From contig JAJQBK010000001.1 of assembly GCA_021203305.1 (NCBI GenBank), forward strand, positions 1-48,847: a stretch of DNA of 48,847 bases, given 5' to 3'. The DNA is from Lachnospiraceae bacterium (lineage in GTDB: Bacteria > Bacillota > Clostridia > Lachnospirales > Lachnospiraceae). Under the pieces are notes generated by a model. It was given only the letters and a program-made list of their open reading frames with translations, had not been told where the DNA came from and searched no databases. Shown here one piece after another: positions 38,201-44,584 of this stretch. Both the position numbers and the translations under genes were made by a program. Within the stretch, counting starts at the first letter, position 1. Each line of letters opens with the position of its first letter.

Positions 38201-38397
38201 ATAGAGCAAAAAGTATCGTTGCTGCCGCGCAGCTGATGGAAGGTGGTGGCTCATCCCGTTCTGGCGCTAGCAGGATGGAAGACCGACCGGGAGAAAAAAC
38301 TTCCGTCCTTGCGCGTCTGCATGAGAAGCAGTCTCATCAGGCTGGGAGGACAAAACCACAGCCAGCACAAAAGAGGTCGCACGGACAGGAAATATAA
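29254..38397 (+). CDS. Giant ArdC-N / adenine methylase / SNF2 helicase polyvalent protein, 3047 aa
   Basis: In order: an ArdC-like ssDNA-binding domain (1-115, LYRYSFQDNLLIHAQRPGAT); a disordered Gly/Asp/Glu linker (about 286-409) whose DNA also encodes TnpV; two related copies of a module (about 458-590 and 682-810, each with EFVKQEYRTGG/DFIKERYGTGG); an acidic linker; a segment resembling MutS domain I (about 1075-1110, YEEYLSIKERYPDTLVGFET); an N6-adenine methylase with LEPSCGVGNF (1505 on) and NVPFG (1570 on, a variant of NPPY); and an SNF2-type helicase with CVGAGKT (2175-2181), DESH (2338-2341) and QQEGRILRQGN (about 2666). A coiled coil and an SVLARLHEKQ tail end it. It probably modifies and remodels incoming DNA. 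AGGAGG precedes the ATG. Confidence 0.9.
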   Translation: MAKINDIRRLAEEHAQEVSRSPRDWMGYLDTAARLYRYSFQDNLLIHAQRPGATACAELELWNEKMRRWVNRGAKGIALLDNTGPRERLRYVFDISDTHPVSGARDVFLWQLTSECHDDLLAHLTDAYGLEPESVATIMDALLAVARVQVEENLEEAIYGISNETEGTFLEGLDEDTIRVEYREILTNSIFYTLARRCGLDPMEYLEEEDFTGITEYNKLSVLAFVGNATSMLCEPVLRDIGATLKEIYRENLTRQLENSVDSLYNADRQFNTLKREITDKRQSAQIEGGNEHGTDLSSQGGLSVPEPDSDGGRAGSDRQVWDASQDLSEGESPELVSEHDTDRETEPAPGGDRESGSGEDGNPDAAVTSEIPGTRQGERSAGMGGAYEQPDGDGGRDHLDGIGVQLIEEITEQDLNEAEEEIASALSLPELPTVNEQKRAIEERQAAQYAGEIAIPADVVDEILRQGSNRNRGQLRLIYNFMSEKTPEEYTEFVKQEYRTGGRGIKIDGQEYSAWWDELGMQIAVGHTVNDRVLDKAFLSWEDVTGRIQQLLAQGEYAPQVVLDAARQNAVTEHAQALAYMERDLAEGVSELVFEDTSVFRGGFPDVVERLSGLLEQPGFLSDLNERLEGLAIAYEEEPELMRFKTYRPDKMAAQFQQFAKEVVLYQARDGFAWKEHGYFITQDEIDAFLSRGGDFENGRLSTYAYFIADHTDAEKTDFIKERYGTGGSSHALSGADDSHADYSAKGLTLARGSYGEPYASTFLTWTKVAQRVNHLIRMEQFLKPEDYSRMPEYERAQMARSVIAFYGRLPEDIKRPFNEDFFGEDARKELSAILEDPERAEGLLAEMDGVLAALPLDFDRYEERAQILSDLHQYVDGTYTIFPEKKQEVEHTPVTGRQMSLFDYLGMGDMQSETDEEPELSEEQTEPETVVEPDVDTEPENQEEAETQTEPGVHEDEEAVTEAESEFKVLESGNPEIVARFQSTVAMQDGYVEDIAILQYPSGNFFNHYGYDEEGGIGAAIAGPFDTLEDARQTVLAHRSDAQEIEVQQMELPSAETQETEQPVRTNEPQPMSQKAYEEYLSIKERYPDTLVGFETEGHYEFFGDDARMVSDILGSKLLDKPLEGEESVVVSGFPSGQWVYYSKKLWSQGENVYLSGEQEDGIHVTVKYLSGRDYLPIDATIHIDGREFRIGCVDYNRGMVSLQDMTMAKEARYPIFRNEPTDYVRSLYEEEEPQYDFATEETVFIAIQRSMYEYDDFSGEQMDVIYAAAEQGLNLRPLLNPEFSPAQMQLIVDVEARIAAGEKVAYDGAMLPLSGHVMTPEEINAARREYHLPLDFFESNTEELGQEPETDDIAEQETNEPGTGRTNAGASGRTAPVSPKQERINFHITDDDLGAGGPKTKFRANIDAIRLLKELEAENRLATAEEQEVLSRFVGWGGIPQAFDPQNESWASEYAEVRELLTPEEYREARASTLNAFYTSPTVIKAMYSALENMGLRSGNVLEPSCGVGNFMGLVPESMDGLKMYGVELDSISGRIAGQLYQKNKIAVQGFETMDFPESFFDCTIGNVPFGEYKLVDPKYDRHNFLIHDYFIAKSLDLVRPGGVVAVVTSSGTMDKQNESVRRYLANRADLLGAIRLPNNAFLRNANTGVVADILFFQKRDRAALEEPEWVHLGKTPEGYTVNSYFAEHPEMVLGEFTTESTQYGKQETTVRPIDGAVLSEQLKEAVSHIRGTITEPELNDSELDDVDTSIPADPTVKNFSFANVDGHVYYRESSRMNLMELPKATTERILGMIEIRDTTQKLLSMQMEDCSDLELSAMQEKLNRQYDAFTTQYGLISNNANRRAFSQDSSYCLLASLELVDEDGNLERKADIFTKRTIRRPVPVTSVDTASEALAVSIGEKAKVDVPFMAQLSGKTEEEVTEELAGVIFKNPLTEQWETSDEYLSGNVREKLAVAREFAANHPEYVINADYLDRVQPKDLEASEIEVRLGATWIKPEYIQQFMEETFHTPWRLAGDVIAVHYAAVSGAWEITGKTRDYGNPLVTATYGTTRANAYRLLEDALNLRDTKIYDTVRDEEGREHRIINKNETMLAQQKQELIKAEFKEWIFRDIDRREDLCQTYNTLFNSIRPREYDGFHIQFVGMTPEITLMQHQKNAVAHILYGRNTLLAHCVGAGKTFQMIAAGMESKRLGLSQKSLYVVPNHLTEQWGSDFLRLYPGANVLVATKKDFEPANRKKFCSRIATGNYDAIIIGHSQFERIPLSRERQIAAIEKQIDDITDAIEDAKGEEGSRLTVKQMEKTRKTLETRLERLNNQSRKDDVVTFEQLGVDRLFVDESHNYKNLFLYTKMRNVAGISQTDAQKSSDMFMKCQYLDEITGGRGVTFATGTPVSNSMVELYTIMRYLQYDTLQKMGLGHFDSWAASFGETVTAIELAPEGTGYRAKTRFARFYNLPELISLFKESADVQTADMLNLPVPEAEYVNVALKPSEIQKEMVSSFADRAEKVRGGSVDSRVDNMLKITNDGRKCALDQRLINDMLPDDPNSKVNCCVENAFTIWKDTAADRSTQLIFCDLSTPKADGSFNVYDDVREKLVERGIPKEEIAFIHEAATETKKAELFAKVRSGQVRILLGSTAKLGAGTNIQDRLIALHHLDCPWKPSDLEQQEGRILRQGNQNNKVKIFRYVTEGTFDAYMWQLLENKQKFISQIMTSKSPVRSAEDVDDTALSYAEIKALATGNPYIKQKMDLDIQVSKLKLLKASHTSQIYRLESDIAKRYPMEIAATKERIAGLKSDLAAAKPILEQDKDHFQMVVGGKNYTDRKEAGLAIIAACAGLKAVNTSGQIGEYQGFAMTASFDSFNQKYMLTIKRQCSYTIEVGKDALGNIQRINNALAGIEKKLPEAETKLETLQSQLATAKEEVAKPFPQAAELEEKSARLAELNAMLNMDSKVSNDVIGLDEEDQSGQPEEAVADKPQVVPTFANRAKSIVAAAQLMEGGGSSRSGASRMEDRPGEKTSVLARLHEKQSHQAGRTKPQPAQKRSHGQEI
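30131..30475 (+). CDS. tnpV: TnpV-family protein encoded inside the helicase gene, 114 aa
   Basis: This frame is +1 relative to the giant gene and reads MELTYHRKGDYLFPNLTVTE, GKYGMLRKTYLRENHPNWYQ, MTLTGKLNRHLAEIEKAAQE and ends ILTELVYS. That is a full-length TnpV, a small protein of Tn4451/Tn1549-type transposons with unknown role. AAGGAGG (30116-30122) lies 8 bases before the ATG, so it can be translated on its own. The same bases in the main frame give a low-complexity linker, so the protein-like information is in the TnpV frame. Confidence 0.8.
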   Translation: MELTYHRKGDYLFPNLTVTEEEPAVIGKYGMLRKTYLRENHPNWYQSMTLTGKLNRHLAEIEKAAQERMETLMPQLLQKYPAPDKAKDQLAWAAHMNSLTAMADETILTELVYS

Positions 38398-38405
38398 CAA
38401 CAATA

Positions 38406-38458
38406 AAAAGCATCGCTGATGGAAAGGATTCTGTTTTGCCCATCGGCGGTGCTTTTTT
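38406..38458 (+). terminator. Rho-independent terminator after the helicase gene
   Basis: AAAAGCATCGCTGATGG (38406-38422) pairs with CCATCGGCGGTGCTTTT (38440-38456) over 17 positions with two G-U pairs, followed by T. The next gene starts 20 bases later, so read-through probably continues. Confidence 0.85.
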
Positions 38459-38475
38459 GAAAGGGGGCGATTATA

Positions 38476-38946
38476 TTGCTTGAGTTAATACCAATCTCGC
38501 TGCGTGAAGCAAATGCTTTTGTGCAGCAGTATCACAGGCACCATAAGCCGTCTGTCGGGCATAAGTTTTCCATCGGTGTATCTGATGGAGAAAAGCTGGT
38601 CGGCGTCGCAATCTGTGGCAGGCCGGTCAGCCGCCGTATGGACGACGGGCATACGCTGGAGGTCAGCCGTGTCTGTACAGACGGCACGAAGAACGCCTGC
38701 AGCATCCTTTACGGTGCAGCGTACCGTGCGGCAAAGGCGATGGGGTACCAGAGGGTCATTACTTACATTCTGGAGAGTGAGCCGGGGACATCGCTGAAAG
38801 CAGCCGGTTATCGCTGTGAGGGGCGTGCAGGAGGGCTTGAATGGAATGGAGACAGAAAACCAAAAGACAGCAATCAGTATCCACACGAGTATAAGACGCG
38901 GTGGGTGAAGGAAACGGAGGTAAAGCCTTATGGCATCGAATCGTGA
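38476..38946 (+). CDS. XF1762-family GNAT-like protein, 156 aa
   Basis: LELIPISLREANAFVQQYHR, GHKFSIGVSDG, the GVAICGRPVSRRMDDGHTLE block and SRVCTDGTKNACSILYGAAY identify the XF1762 family of mobile elements, which has an acetyltransferase-like (GNAT) fold. Substrate unknown. The start is TTG at 38476 with AAAGGGGG upstream; no ATG matches the family's N-terminus. Its last 17 bases overlap the ArdC gene. Confidence 0.8.
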   Translation: MLELIPISLREANAFVQQYHRHHKPSVGHKFSIGVSDGEKLVGVAICGRPVSRRMDDGHTLEVSRVCTDGTKNACSILYGAAYRAAKAMGYQRVITYILESEPGTSLKAAGYRCEGRAGGLEWNGDRKPKDSNQYPHEYKTRWVKETEVKPYGIES

Positions 38947-41900
38947 TGAAAAAATGAAAGAGATTACAGAACGGCTGGAACAGGGTGTACAGGAGCTGTT
39001 TACATCGGAAAGATACGCAGAGTATTTAAGAACGATGTCGCAGTTTCACAGTTACAGCTTTAATAATACGCTCTTGATTGCCATGCAGAAACCGGACGCT
39101 ACACTTGTGGCGGGCTACCAGGCATGGCAGAAAAAATTTAACCGGCATGTAAAGCGCGGGGAAAAGGGCATCCAGATCATCTCCCCAGCGCCTATCCGGG
39201 AAAAAGAAATACAGGAAAAGGTCGATGAAAAGACCGGAGAACTGGTACTCCGACCAGACGGACAGCCGGAGATGGAAGAAGTCGTCCATGTCATTCCACG
39301 CTTCCGTGTTACGACAGTGTTTGACATCAGCCAGACATTTGGCGAACCGCTCCCGGACTTGGGCGTGGAAGAGCTGACTGCGGGTGTTGATAATTTTGAG
39401 CATTTCATGAGGGCGGTTGAACAGGTTTCGCCCGTGCCGATCCGTTTTGATGATATTTCACGCGGTGCGAAAGGATACTACAATCATGGTACCAAAGAGA
39501 TCGTAATTCAGCGGGATATGAGTGAGAGCCAGACGTTAAAAACGGCAATCCATGAGACGGCCCATGCAATTCTCCATGACCGGGATGTTATGCAGGCGCA
39601 GGGGATTCAGAAAGATCAGATGACAAGAGAGTGTGAAGCCGAAAGCGTTGCGTTTACGGTATGCCAGCACTTTGGCATCGACACATCGGATTACTCCTTC
39701 CCCTATATCGCCAGCTGGAGCAGCAGTAAGGAGATGAAGGAGCTTCGTTCTTCCATGGACACGATCAGGCACACTGCCGCGGACATGATAGACGGAATCA
39801 CGGAGGCTGTCCAGAATCTGCAGAAGGAACAGGCACTATATACATCGGTAGAACTTTTTGGAACGCCGGCTTTGCTTGATATTGGCCGTGTCGCAGATGA
39901 AGCTATTCCGAGTGGCTTGTATCGGTATGAGTTGCGGGGGTCAGATGATGATCCTGCGGTTCCGGTCACAATAGAAAACCATGTTGTTGTAAACCACGCA
40001 GCTACCGTGCTGACTGCGTACCCGATTCCTATTCCGGAGCGGGGATTCTTGCGCCTGGGGGAAGAACTGAATTTTGGGTCTGAAGGAATGATAACTGTGC
40101 AGGATTACCGACAGATTACAGCGGGGCTTTCCTCTTTCGAGATGGGGCAGAGGATGCAGAATGCCGTTATCCGGGCGAATGAGGAACTCCTTTTCTCAGG
40201 GACTCAGGAGCAGTATGCGATTTACCAGATCGACAGTCAGGGAAGAGGCAGAGACTATCTTTTTATGAACATGGATTTCGTACAGCGTCGCAACATGACA
40301 GTAAATGGCAGCGATTACGGGCTTGTTTATGGAGGAGTTTTGCAGCCGCAGGAGACTTTGGACACGTTATACGAGAAGTTCAATGTAGCGCGTCCGGATG
40401 ATTTCACAGGACATTCTCTCTCCGTCAGTGATGTGGCCGTGATGGCTGGTGACGGCGAAGTAAAAGCCTACTATGTGGACAGCGTAGGCTTCACGGAGCT
40501 GCCGGATTTTGTCCAGGAGAGAAGAACGCTGTGGGAAAAGCAGTGGAGAGAAGTGACGGAGTTTACAGATTCCATAGAACTGGATGGTCATGACGGAACC
40601 TGGCATACTTCCGGTCAGATAGAACTGATGGGAGAGACAATCTTTCTGATGGAGCATAATGAGTTTGGAAGCGATGTGGCTAAGGTCGCTGTAAATGCGA
40701 AAGGTGAGGTTGTGGCAGAGGATTTGTGGAACGGTTTTGATGAAGGTTTCCATGAAGCGGCGGCAGAATATTTCGCGGCAAAAGGTGTGACCTATGAAAG
40801 ACCGGAGCCGGATATAGAAGAGCCGAGGGTATCTGAAACGATAGAGCAGAAAATTGTGGAAAATTCAGAACCGGAAAACGTGAAGCCGAAAGAGATAGAA
40901 AGTCCAGAGAAGGAAGCGGTAGAAACGGCAGAAGGATCTGCGGTAAGTGCTGCGGAGCCTGAGACGGCAGTGCGGGATGCGGTAACGCCGGTTTATATGC
41001 AGACACCAGCCTATGCGCGTGAGCATGGAGAGTTGGAACAGTATCGCCAATCCAGAAATGAAAATATTGCCTGCAAAAATGCAATCGAGAAAGCCGTCTC
41101 TGAAAACTTCGACGGGATGCACTTAAACATAGGCGCGGTAAAGCCGGTGCTTGAACAGTTTGGAGAGGAGCGTGTTGCGTATGTCCTCGCAACAACAATT
41201 CAGATAAAAGATTGGGACAGGCGTTTCTCTCCTTCAAACAGGGAGTGGGCGATGTCTGTACCGATAGGGGAAGAAATCAGCCCATTCGGAAATGACCGAC
41301 GGATTGATTGGACAGTGGAGAGCCATCCCGCCGTGCTGGACGGCTTTGTCAAGATGTTCCGGGAAGAGGTACAGACGCGCGAAAAGGATCAGGAACTGAC
41401 AGCAGACGAAATTACGAACTTCAAAGAAATTAGCAGGGAGTACTACCCTCACATGAGAACTGCGGAATATGTCTTTTCCTGCGAAGTACGGGGAGAGCCG
41501 GATGTCCCAACCTATGAGGTGTCCCAGCATGACGATGGGGAGAGTTATTCGCTCCATACGAAGAATAACGATATTTGGAATCGTATGAGCCGAAAAGAAC
41601 TGGAAAGGCTTGAATCTGTGGTGAGCCGCGAGGTGACATTTGCTGGCTGGCAGAAAGAGATTGAACAGGCTGAATCTGCGGCTGATCTGCGGGATGTCAG
41701 CTATGGGATGATGGAGACAGAACATCTGAACCTTTCTGACGAACAAAGAGAGCGCTTGTATCAGATGATGGATGAGAAAGAGAAAAGCTTTTCAGATAGT
41801 CAGATAGATGGTCAGAGTGCTGAACAGAGCGAAGAAACTGCGCCAACAAATGCATCGCAGGAGCAGGAAGTAAGTCATGAAAATAGTGAGAGCGGGAAAG

Positions 41901-42973
41901 TTGCACCAGAGGAACAGCAGATAGATGCAATATCGCCCATCTCTGACCGGACGGAGCCAACGGTTTCTCTGCATGGGCAGAGTATGGCTGATGTGGAAGA
42001 AACGGTCCTGAGCTATGCACAGGCGGAGATTGATGCAATGGGGCTGCATGATGAGGTTCAGCTGCACGGGGCAAGGGTGTACGGAAGCCGGAGCCGTGAG
42101 GGGTTATATACAGATGGTTCTGATCTGGATGTGGTGATTTCCTATTCCGGAAATATCCGTGAGGACGATTTTTTCAATGCACTCCACGAAGCTGGGCTTT
42201 CAATCGCTGGTATTCCGGTAGACATCAATCCAATCTCAACGGAGACAACCGGAACGCTGGAAGAATATCTTGCAGCTGCGGAACAGTACCTGGGCGCAAA
42301 GGAAGCCCAGGCATTAACAGATGCTGTACCACAAAAGCGTGGGAAGGAAGAGCAGAGCGCGACGATCAGTTTCTATGTGGCGGAGTGCATGGAGTTCCCT
42401 GTCCTGGGAGAATACTATGAGAATATCGGGAGCCTGCAGGAAGCAATCGCTCTGTATGAGCAGATTCCTGCCGAACGTATGAATGGCATAAAGGGAATCG
42501 GTTTCACCCTGACAGACGGAAGCATGTACGATGGAATGTCCTATGAGTTGATGTCCGTGGGGATTGTTGACCGCGACCTGGTGGAAGAGATTCCTCATTT
42601 TAAAGAAAGCCCGTTAGTGCAGAAGGCACTTGCTGAATTGGAAGAGGTCTACCGCTCTCCAAACAGGACAGAGCAGTCAAGAGAGCCGGATGTTTCAGAG
42701 TCAGTTGAGATACCGTCAGAGCCGTTAAGACTGGCAAAAGAAGCAGAAGAAACGGTTGAAGCGCCATCTGAACCGCAAAGGCCGACGCAGGAAGATAAAA
42801 AACCGGAACAGAGGGAAAAAGCGGATGATGTTACAGCGGTTGGCGCGTCGGGAGGCCGTAGAGAATCTGTACTGCAGGCGCTCCGAGACCGTCAGGCAAA
42901 ACTCAAAGCAAAGGAACCGGAGAAAGCGAAACAGAAAACACAGAACCATAAGAAGGGAGACCAGGCATTATGA
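38930..42973 (+). CDS. ArdC-type antirestriction polyvalent protein, 1347 aa
   Basis: An ArdC N-terminal ssDNA-binding domain (about 1-125, SFNNTLLIAMQKPDATLVAG) precedes a zincin domain with HETAH (208-212) and a downstream Glu in RECEAES. Then come a YodL domain (about 427-520, with GHSLSVSDV), a DUF3849 domain (about 688-810), a nucleotidyltransferase-like domain (about 1020-1120, GSRSREG at 1052 and SDLDV), a further unnamed module and a basic SVLQALRDRQ tail. ArdC proteins protect transferred DNA from host restriction and in some plasmids enter the recipient with it. The start overlaps the XF1762 gene; the stop is ATGA into the next gene. Confidence 0.88.
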   Translation: MASNRDEKMKEITERLEQGVQELFTSERYAEYLRTMSQFHSYSFNNTLLIAMQKPDATLVAGYQAWQKKFNRHVKRGEKGIQIISPAPIREKEIQEKVDEKTGELVLRPDGQPEMEEVVHVIPRFRVTTVFDISQTFGEPLPDLGVEELTAGVDNFEHFMRAVEQVSPVPIRFDDISRGAKGYYNHGTKEIVIQRDMSESQTLKTAIHETAHAILHDRDVMQAQGIQKDQMTRECEAESVAFTVCQHFGIDTSDYSFPYIASWSSSKEMKELRSSMDTIRHTAADMIDGITEAVQNLQKEQALYTSVELFGTPALLDIGRVADEAIPSGLYRYELRGSDDDPAVPVTIENHVVVNHAATVLTAYPIPIPERGFLRLGEELNFGSEGMITVQDYRQITAGLSSFEMGQRMQNAVIRANEELLFSGTQEQYAIYQIDSQGRGRDYLFMNMDFVQRRNMTVNGSDYGLVYGGVLQPQETLDTLYEKFNVARPDDFTGHSLSVSDVAVMAGDGEVKAYYVDSVGFTELPDFVQERRTLWEKQWREVTEFTDSIELDGHDGTWHTSGQIELMGETIFLMEHNEFGSDVAKVAVNAKGEVVAEDLWNGFDEGFHEAAAEYFAAKGVTYERPEPDIEEPRVSETIEQKIVENSEPENVKPKEIESPEKEAVETAEGSAVSAAEPETAVRDAVTPVYMQTPAYAREHGELEQYRQSRNENIACKNAIEKAVSENFDGMHLNIGAVKPVLEQFGEERVAYVLATTIQIKDWDRRFSPSNREWAMSVPIGEEISPFGNDRRIDWTVESHPAVLDGFVKMFREEVQTREKDQELTADEITNFKEISREYYPHMRTAEYVFSCEVRGEPDVPTYEVSQHDDGESYSLHTKNNDIWNRMSRKELERLESVVSREVTFAGWQKEIEQAESAADLRDVSYGMMETEHLNLSDEQRERLYQMMDEKEKSFSDSQIDGQSAEQSEETAPTNASQEQEVSHENSESGKVAPEEQQIDAISPISDRTEPTVSLHGQSMADVEETVLSYAQAEIDAMGLHDEVQLHGARVYGSRSREGLYTDGSDLDVVISYSGNIREDDFFNALHEAGLSIAGIPVDINPISTETTGTLEEYLAAAEQYLGAKEAQALTDAVPQKRGKEEQSATISFYVAECMEFPVLGEYYENIGSLQEAIALYEQIPAERMNGIKGIGFTLTDGSMYDGMSYELMSVGIVDRDLVEEIPHFKESPLVQKALAELEEVYRSPNRTEQSREPDVSESVEIPSEPLRLAKEAEETVEAPSEPQRPTQEDKKPEQREKADDVTAVGASGGRRESVLQALRDRQAKLKAKEPEKAKQKTQNHKKGDQAL

Positions 42974-43200
42974 CAAGGATTACTTTTGAGGAAAATGAGC
43001 TTATTGTGATCGCGATGTTCACAACAGGCGACCGTACTGGAACAATCGCAGGGATAGAAGAGATTCTTCCATATATTAAGGGCGACACAGAATTAGAGGA
43101 GGTCGTGATTGGTACGGTGGAGAAGATGAAGCGGATGCCGGACAGGGAATTTGCCAAGCTTGATCTGGAAGCATATAAGCAGGAGCCGGAAGACGAATGA
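42970..43200 (+). CDS. TTRAP-family transposon-transfer assisting protein, 76 aa
   Basis: MTRITFEENELIVIAMFTTG, RTGTIAGIEEILPYI and PDREFAKLDLEAY match the short TTRAP (PF14203) proteins that accompany Tn1549-type ICEs. The name reflects context; its biochemistry is unknown. It overlaps the ArdC gene by ATGA and the YodL gene by ATGA, so the three are coupled. Confidence 0.85.
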   Translation: MTRITFEENELIVIAMFTTGDRTGTIAGIEEILPYIKGDTELEEVVIGTVEKMKRMPDREFAKLDLEAYKQEPEDE

Positions 43201-44045
43201 ATATCAACCAGTTTGCCGTCTACCAGGTAAAGATGGGCGCAGAGTTCCGGCCTCTGCGTTTCCGTCCTTACGCGGAGCTGCAGGAGAAACATTTGAGGGT
43301 TGATGTCAGTAACTACGAGCAGGTGTGCCTGTCGCAGATGGCACCGGGAGATTCGGCTCAGACAATCCGGGAACGGCTTGAGAAGAAGATGCCGAAGTCG
43401 TCTAAAGGACATAGCCTCAGCGTCAGTGATGTGATTGTGATGAACCAGACAGGAGTTATTTCCGCTTATTATGTGGACAAGGACAGGCTGGTAGCTCTTG
43501 CCGGTTTTCTCCGTTTGAATTCCTCCGGCACACTGGTCTCAATGGAAACGATGGGATTTAAGATTGATGGGAAGCCGGGAACCTGGCTTGCCTGTGATGA
43601 TACCATAGTGGATGGGCAGCAGTTCTTCCTGATGCAGAATGAGCAGATGAAAAACTCCGCTGCCTGTACCATCGTAAATGAATCCGGAAAGGTAGTTGTG
43701 AGTGATGCCAGCCGATTTGATGAGGCCGTAGTTCGGCAGATCAGAGAATTCCTTCATCCGGCAGTAGTGGCACAACAGCCTCCACCGGCGCGTCCTCCGA
43801 TGGAGAACTGGCAGAAGTTCTATGAAAATGGTGAGTACCTCCGGAGCGTGGAAAGCTCAGAGGAACAGAATTATTCTTTTGTGGATGGAAGTAGAAACAA
43901 CCAGAAACAGCCGAAGCAGAAAAAGAGTAAACGCGAGTCTGTCTTAAAAAAGCTGCATGATAAGCAGGCGGCGATTGCCCTGCGGAGCGGCAAAGCAGCA
44001 CCGCAGGCGATGATGGATCAGGAAGCGCAGCGCAACCGTAAGTGA
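43197..44045 (+). CDS. YodL/DUF4316-type protein, 282 aa
   Basis: NINQFAVYQVKMGAEFRPLR, FRPYAELQEKHLRVDVSNYE and GHSLSVSDVIVMNQTGVISA are YodL-domain features; the GHSLSVSDV block also occurs in the ArdC protein just upstream. The C-terminal third is polar and ends with KRESVLKKLHDKQ and a basic tail. Function unknown. The start overlaps the TTRAP stop. A terminator follows at 44052 and probably ends the long transfer operon. Confidence 0.8.
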   Translation: MNINQFAVYQVKMGAEFRPLRFRPYAELQEKHLRVDVSNYEQVCLSQMAPGDSAQTIRERLEKKMPKSSKGHSLSVSDVIVMNQTGVISAYYVDKDRLVALAGFLRLNSSGTLVSMETMGFKIDGKPGTWLACDDTIVDGQQFFLMQNEQMKNSAACTIVNESGKVVVSDASRFDEAVVRQIREFLHPAVVAQQPPPARPPMENWQKFYENGEYLRSVESSEEQNYSFVDGSRNNQKQPKQKKSKRESVLKKLHDKQAAIALRSGKAAPQAMMDQEAQRNRK

Positions 44046-44051
44046 AAGAGG

Positions 44052-44091
44052 GAGAAGTCTCATGGCATGGTGCCGGGGACTTCTCTTTTTT
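44052..44091 (+). terminator. Rho-independent terminator ending the transfer operon
   Basis: GAGAAGTC (44052-44059) pairs with GACTTCTC (44078-44085) and a T-rich tract follows. Confidence 0.75.
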
Positions 44092-44126
44092 ATTGCGTGA
44101 AAAAGCAAAGTGATATACGAACGAAT

Positions 44127-44170
44127 CGAAATATTGTATGTGTACTTGACAAGCATGATACAATATTTCG
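44127..44170. repeat. Perfect 13-bp inverted repeat with 18-base spacer
   Basis: CGAAATATTGTAT (44127-44139) and ATACAATATTTCG (44158-44170). Arm centres are 31 bases apart, about three helical turns, as expected for a dimeric or looping regulator. The spacer contains TTGACA but no matching -10. It lies 104 bases upstream of the promoter of the structured RNA. Confidence 0.75.
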
Positions 44171-44273
44171 GGAAAGGCGTTTTGGTGAAACAGAGTGGTT
44201 GCATTGCAATGACGATGTGCGCATCGGTGGTGATGTTCTCAAAAAGTTAACAAATCTTTTTCCGCAGAAATGG

Positions 44274-44302
44274 TTGATTTTTTCGGTGGGATTGCATATA
44301 AT
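44274..44302 (+). promoter_or_regulatory. Promoter of the structured RNA
   Basis: TTGATT (44274-44279), a 17-base spacer, then TATAAT (44297-44302). Transcription would begin near 44309, exactly where the first perfect hairpin starts. Confidence 0.75.
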
Positions 44303-44374
44303 ATTTACAGAAGCAGAGATGCTTCTCGTGCGGCGGCACGTTAAAGCTGTACTGCGCGTGGGGCAGGGTAAAGC

Positions 44375-44494
44375 CCACGGCTCATAGGTACTCGCCAGGG
44401 TATCGAGCCTGGCACCTGGGATATAGGTGTAGTCCGCACGGGGGACTTAAATTTCCCGTGGCTCATAGGCATTCGCCAGGATGCCGAGGCTGAC
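44375..44494 (+). repeat. Two imperfect copies of a 38-base unit, 80 bases apart
   Basis: Copy 1 (44375-44412) and copy 2 (44455-44494) share GGCTCATAGG, CGCCAGG and CGAG at the same spacing, with substitutions between. A weaker partial match (ATAGGTGTAGTCC) lies between them at about 44423. Confidence 0.65.
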
Positions 44495-44528
44495 GGCCAG
44501 CAGAAAACACGCAACTATAAGAGTATTA

Positions 44529-44556
44529 CGGGCGGTTATTGTATCGCCCGCTTTTT
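44529..44556 (+). terminator. Intrinsic terminator between the RNA and the nuclease gene
   Basis: CGGGCG (44529-44534) pairs with CGCCCG (44545-44550), then CTTTTT. It ends 28 bases before the nuclease start codon, where a leaky terminator sits in type III toxin-antitoxin loci and in attenuators. Confidence 0.75.
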
Positions 44557-44584
44557 CTGTATTTGAGGTGAAGAAGGATACGGG

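Larger units (their letters stand above)
44309..44556 (+). ncRNA. Structured RNA with duplicated hairpin unit; candidate type III antitoxin or attenuator leader
   Basis: From the predicted start the RNA folds at once: AGAAGCA/TGCTTCT (44309-44326), CGTGC/GCACG (44327-44340), CGTGGG/CCCACG (about 44357-44379), GCCAGG/CCTGGC (44394-44412), and ACGGGgg/ttTCCCGT (44438-44459). A unit of about 38 bases (GGCTCATAGG, then CGCCAGG, CGAG and CTG) occurs at 44375-44412 and again, with changes, at 44455-44494, each after a hairpin, 80 bases apart. An intrinsic terminator ends it. It contains no credible ORF and fits no RNA family I know. Confidence 0.6.

Noticed and set aside
44146-44163. TTGACA followed by TACAAT inside the 13-bp inverted repeat, as a promoter
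   Set aside because: The spacing is only 7 bases, far too short for a sigma-A promoter.
44067-44387. Plus-strand ORF of 106 codons
   Set aside because: It spans a terminator, an inverted repeat, a promoter and the start of the structured RNA; no ribosome site or recognisable domain.
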